From: Urophycis tenuis
Taxonomy: Eukaryota; Chordata; Actinopteri; Gadiformes; Phycidae
Assembly: GCA_036785325.1 (NCBI GenBank)
Contig: JAXIVH010000007.1
Coordinates: 10,136,660 to 10,200,659 of the forward strand
Direction: 5' to 3'
Length of the DNA: 64,000 nt
Both the position numbers and the translations under genes were made by a program. Numbering within the stretch: position 1 is the first letter of the stretch; each line of letters starts with the position of its first letter. Positions 63,125 to 64,000 of the stretch are shown here, one piece after another. Below the pieces are notes generated by a model, which was given only the letters and a program-made list of their open reading frames with translations, had not been told where the DNA came from and made no database searches.

Positions 63125-63582
63125 GTCGCGGGGAAAGCGTTGTAGCGCTGCGCCGGTTCCCCATAACGTTAGCGTTGTAGCGCTGCGCCGGTTCCCCATA
63201 ACGTTAGCATTGTAGCGCCGCGCCGGTTCCCCATTGTACCACCGCGCCGGTTCCCCATAACGTTAGCATTGTAGCGCCGTGCCGGTTCCCCCGTAACGTT
63301 AGCATTGTAGCGCCGCACCGGTTCCCCGTAACTTTAGCATTGTAGCGCCACACCGGTTCCCCGTAACGTTAGCATTGTAGCGCCGCGCGGTTCCCCGTAA
63401 CGTTAGCATTGTAGCGCCGGTTCCCCATAACGTTAGCATTGTAGCTCCGCGCGGTTCCCCATAACGTTAGCATTGTAGCTCCGCACGGTTCCCCGTAACG
63501 TTAGCATTGTAGCTCCGCGCGGTTCCCCGTAACGTTAGCATTGTAGCGCCGGTTCCCCATAACGTTAGCTCCGTGCTGGTTC
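63125..63582. repeat. Minisatellite of about 34-base units
   Basis: About 13 copies of a unit GTTCCCCATAACGTTAGC plus ATTGTAGCGCCGCGCCG. Early copies keep the full CGCCGCGCCG end and later copies lose part of it. It contains AACGTT palindromes in each unit. Intronic to cdc73 or just upstream of it. Confidence 0.9.
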
Positions 63583-64000
63583 CCCGCTGCCGTGACGGTG
63601 GGGGACAGACCGATCGCCGCCGTGCTGCCCATTCCAGAGCAGGACCACCCTGCCGCTGTGGTGGTGGTCCCGGTTCACCACGTGACGTCACTGCTGTGGG
63701 ATCAGGAAGTGACAGTTTGCGCCACGGCGGCTAATTTGGTCAGAATGAGCCTCTAGGGAGCAACAACACGACTTATTTCATGGCATGATGTCATGCCATG
63801 AACTGTTATCCCACTTTATAATTATTCTCGCAACTTTTTACTGCAATTAATTCCCGCCGTACCATTGGATCACATGATACAGATCTAACGTCATTACAAA
63901 GGTCTCGTTAATTGTAGGTGTGCTATCTACTTTTCAGATATGAAACCTTTAAGTTTTGAGCTATTTGTGATTAAAAAAGCATGAAATTCCCTGTATAGAT
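63583..64000. other. Right end of the window, no gene recognised
   Basis: AT-rich toward the edge. A 24-base near-perfect palindrome with the core CATGGCATGATGTCATGCC lies at about 63778-63802. Earlier cdc73 exons were looked for on the minus strand and not found. Confidence 0.5.

Overview
This is nuclear DNA from a ray-finned fish, probably a percomorph-type teleost (inference). The genes are intron-rich with GT-AG splice sites. Repeats typical of teleosts fill the introns: tRNA-derived SINEs, L2-like and other non-LTR retrotransposons, hAT and MITE DNA transposons, and very long dinucleotide runs. No prokaryotic, plasmid or viral backbone is present. All gene models were built by hand from splice-phase continuity and remembered vertebrate orthologues; no search was run.

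Layout. (1) 342-1077, minus: first two coding exons of a fetuin (ahsg/fetub family); the rest lies off the left edge. (2) 3457-8110, plus: a complete nine-exon SUMO protease of the SENP3/SENP5 type, best matching senp5. (3) 8.8-9.4 kb: a broken hAT transposase. (4) 11211-20896, minus: crb1 (crumbs). This model starts at a signal-peptide exon, has only two EGF modules before the first laminin-G domain, and ends in a hydrophobic segment without the ERLI tail. That resembles the short CRB1-B-type isoform. Each of its three laminin-G regions carries or adjoins an in-frame tandem-repeat expansion. (5) 22807-31900, plus: complete zbtb41 (10 coding exons, BTB plus 14 C2H2 fingers), head-to-head with crb1. 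(6) 32977-56758, plus: a sushi (CCP) protein family of the complement factor H / F13B type, in a tandem segmental duplication. (7) 58300-62545, minus: the last six coding exons of cdc73 (parafibromin, PAF1 complex), whose 5' part lies off the right edge.

The order crb1 - zbtb41 - sushi cluster - cdc73 matches human 1q31, where CDC73, CFH/CFHR, F13B, ASPM, ZBTB41 and CRB1 are linked. This supports the gene names.

The 30.6-58.1 kb region is the most rearranged. A unit running from the last two zbtb41 exons through the sushi gene to the cdc73 3' UTR occurs twice (about 30.61-40.87 and 44.71-58.10 kb). Its left breakpoint lies inside a MITE. A block of retroelement debris fills the junction. The second unit contains a further internal duplication, so its sushi exons run 1-2-3-linker-1-2-3-linker-linker-4-tail. 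All these exons are phase 1-1 and stay in register, but the first sushi exon carries a stop codon. Copy A has a 3.6 kb long-inverted-repeat transposon in its last large intron. Copy B has a 5.55 kb LINE insertion, itself carrying a hAT inside a hAT and a second LINE in reverse orientation.

Between genes, most sequence is repeat or unremarkable AT-rich DNA; these stretches are noted individually.
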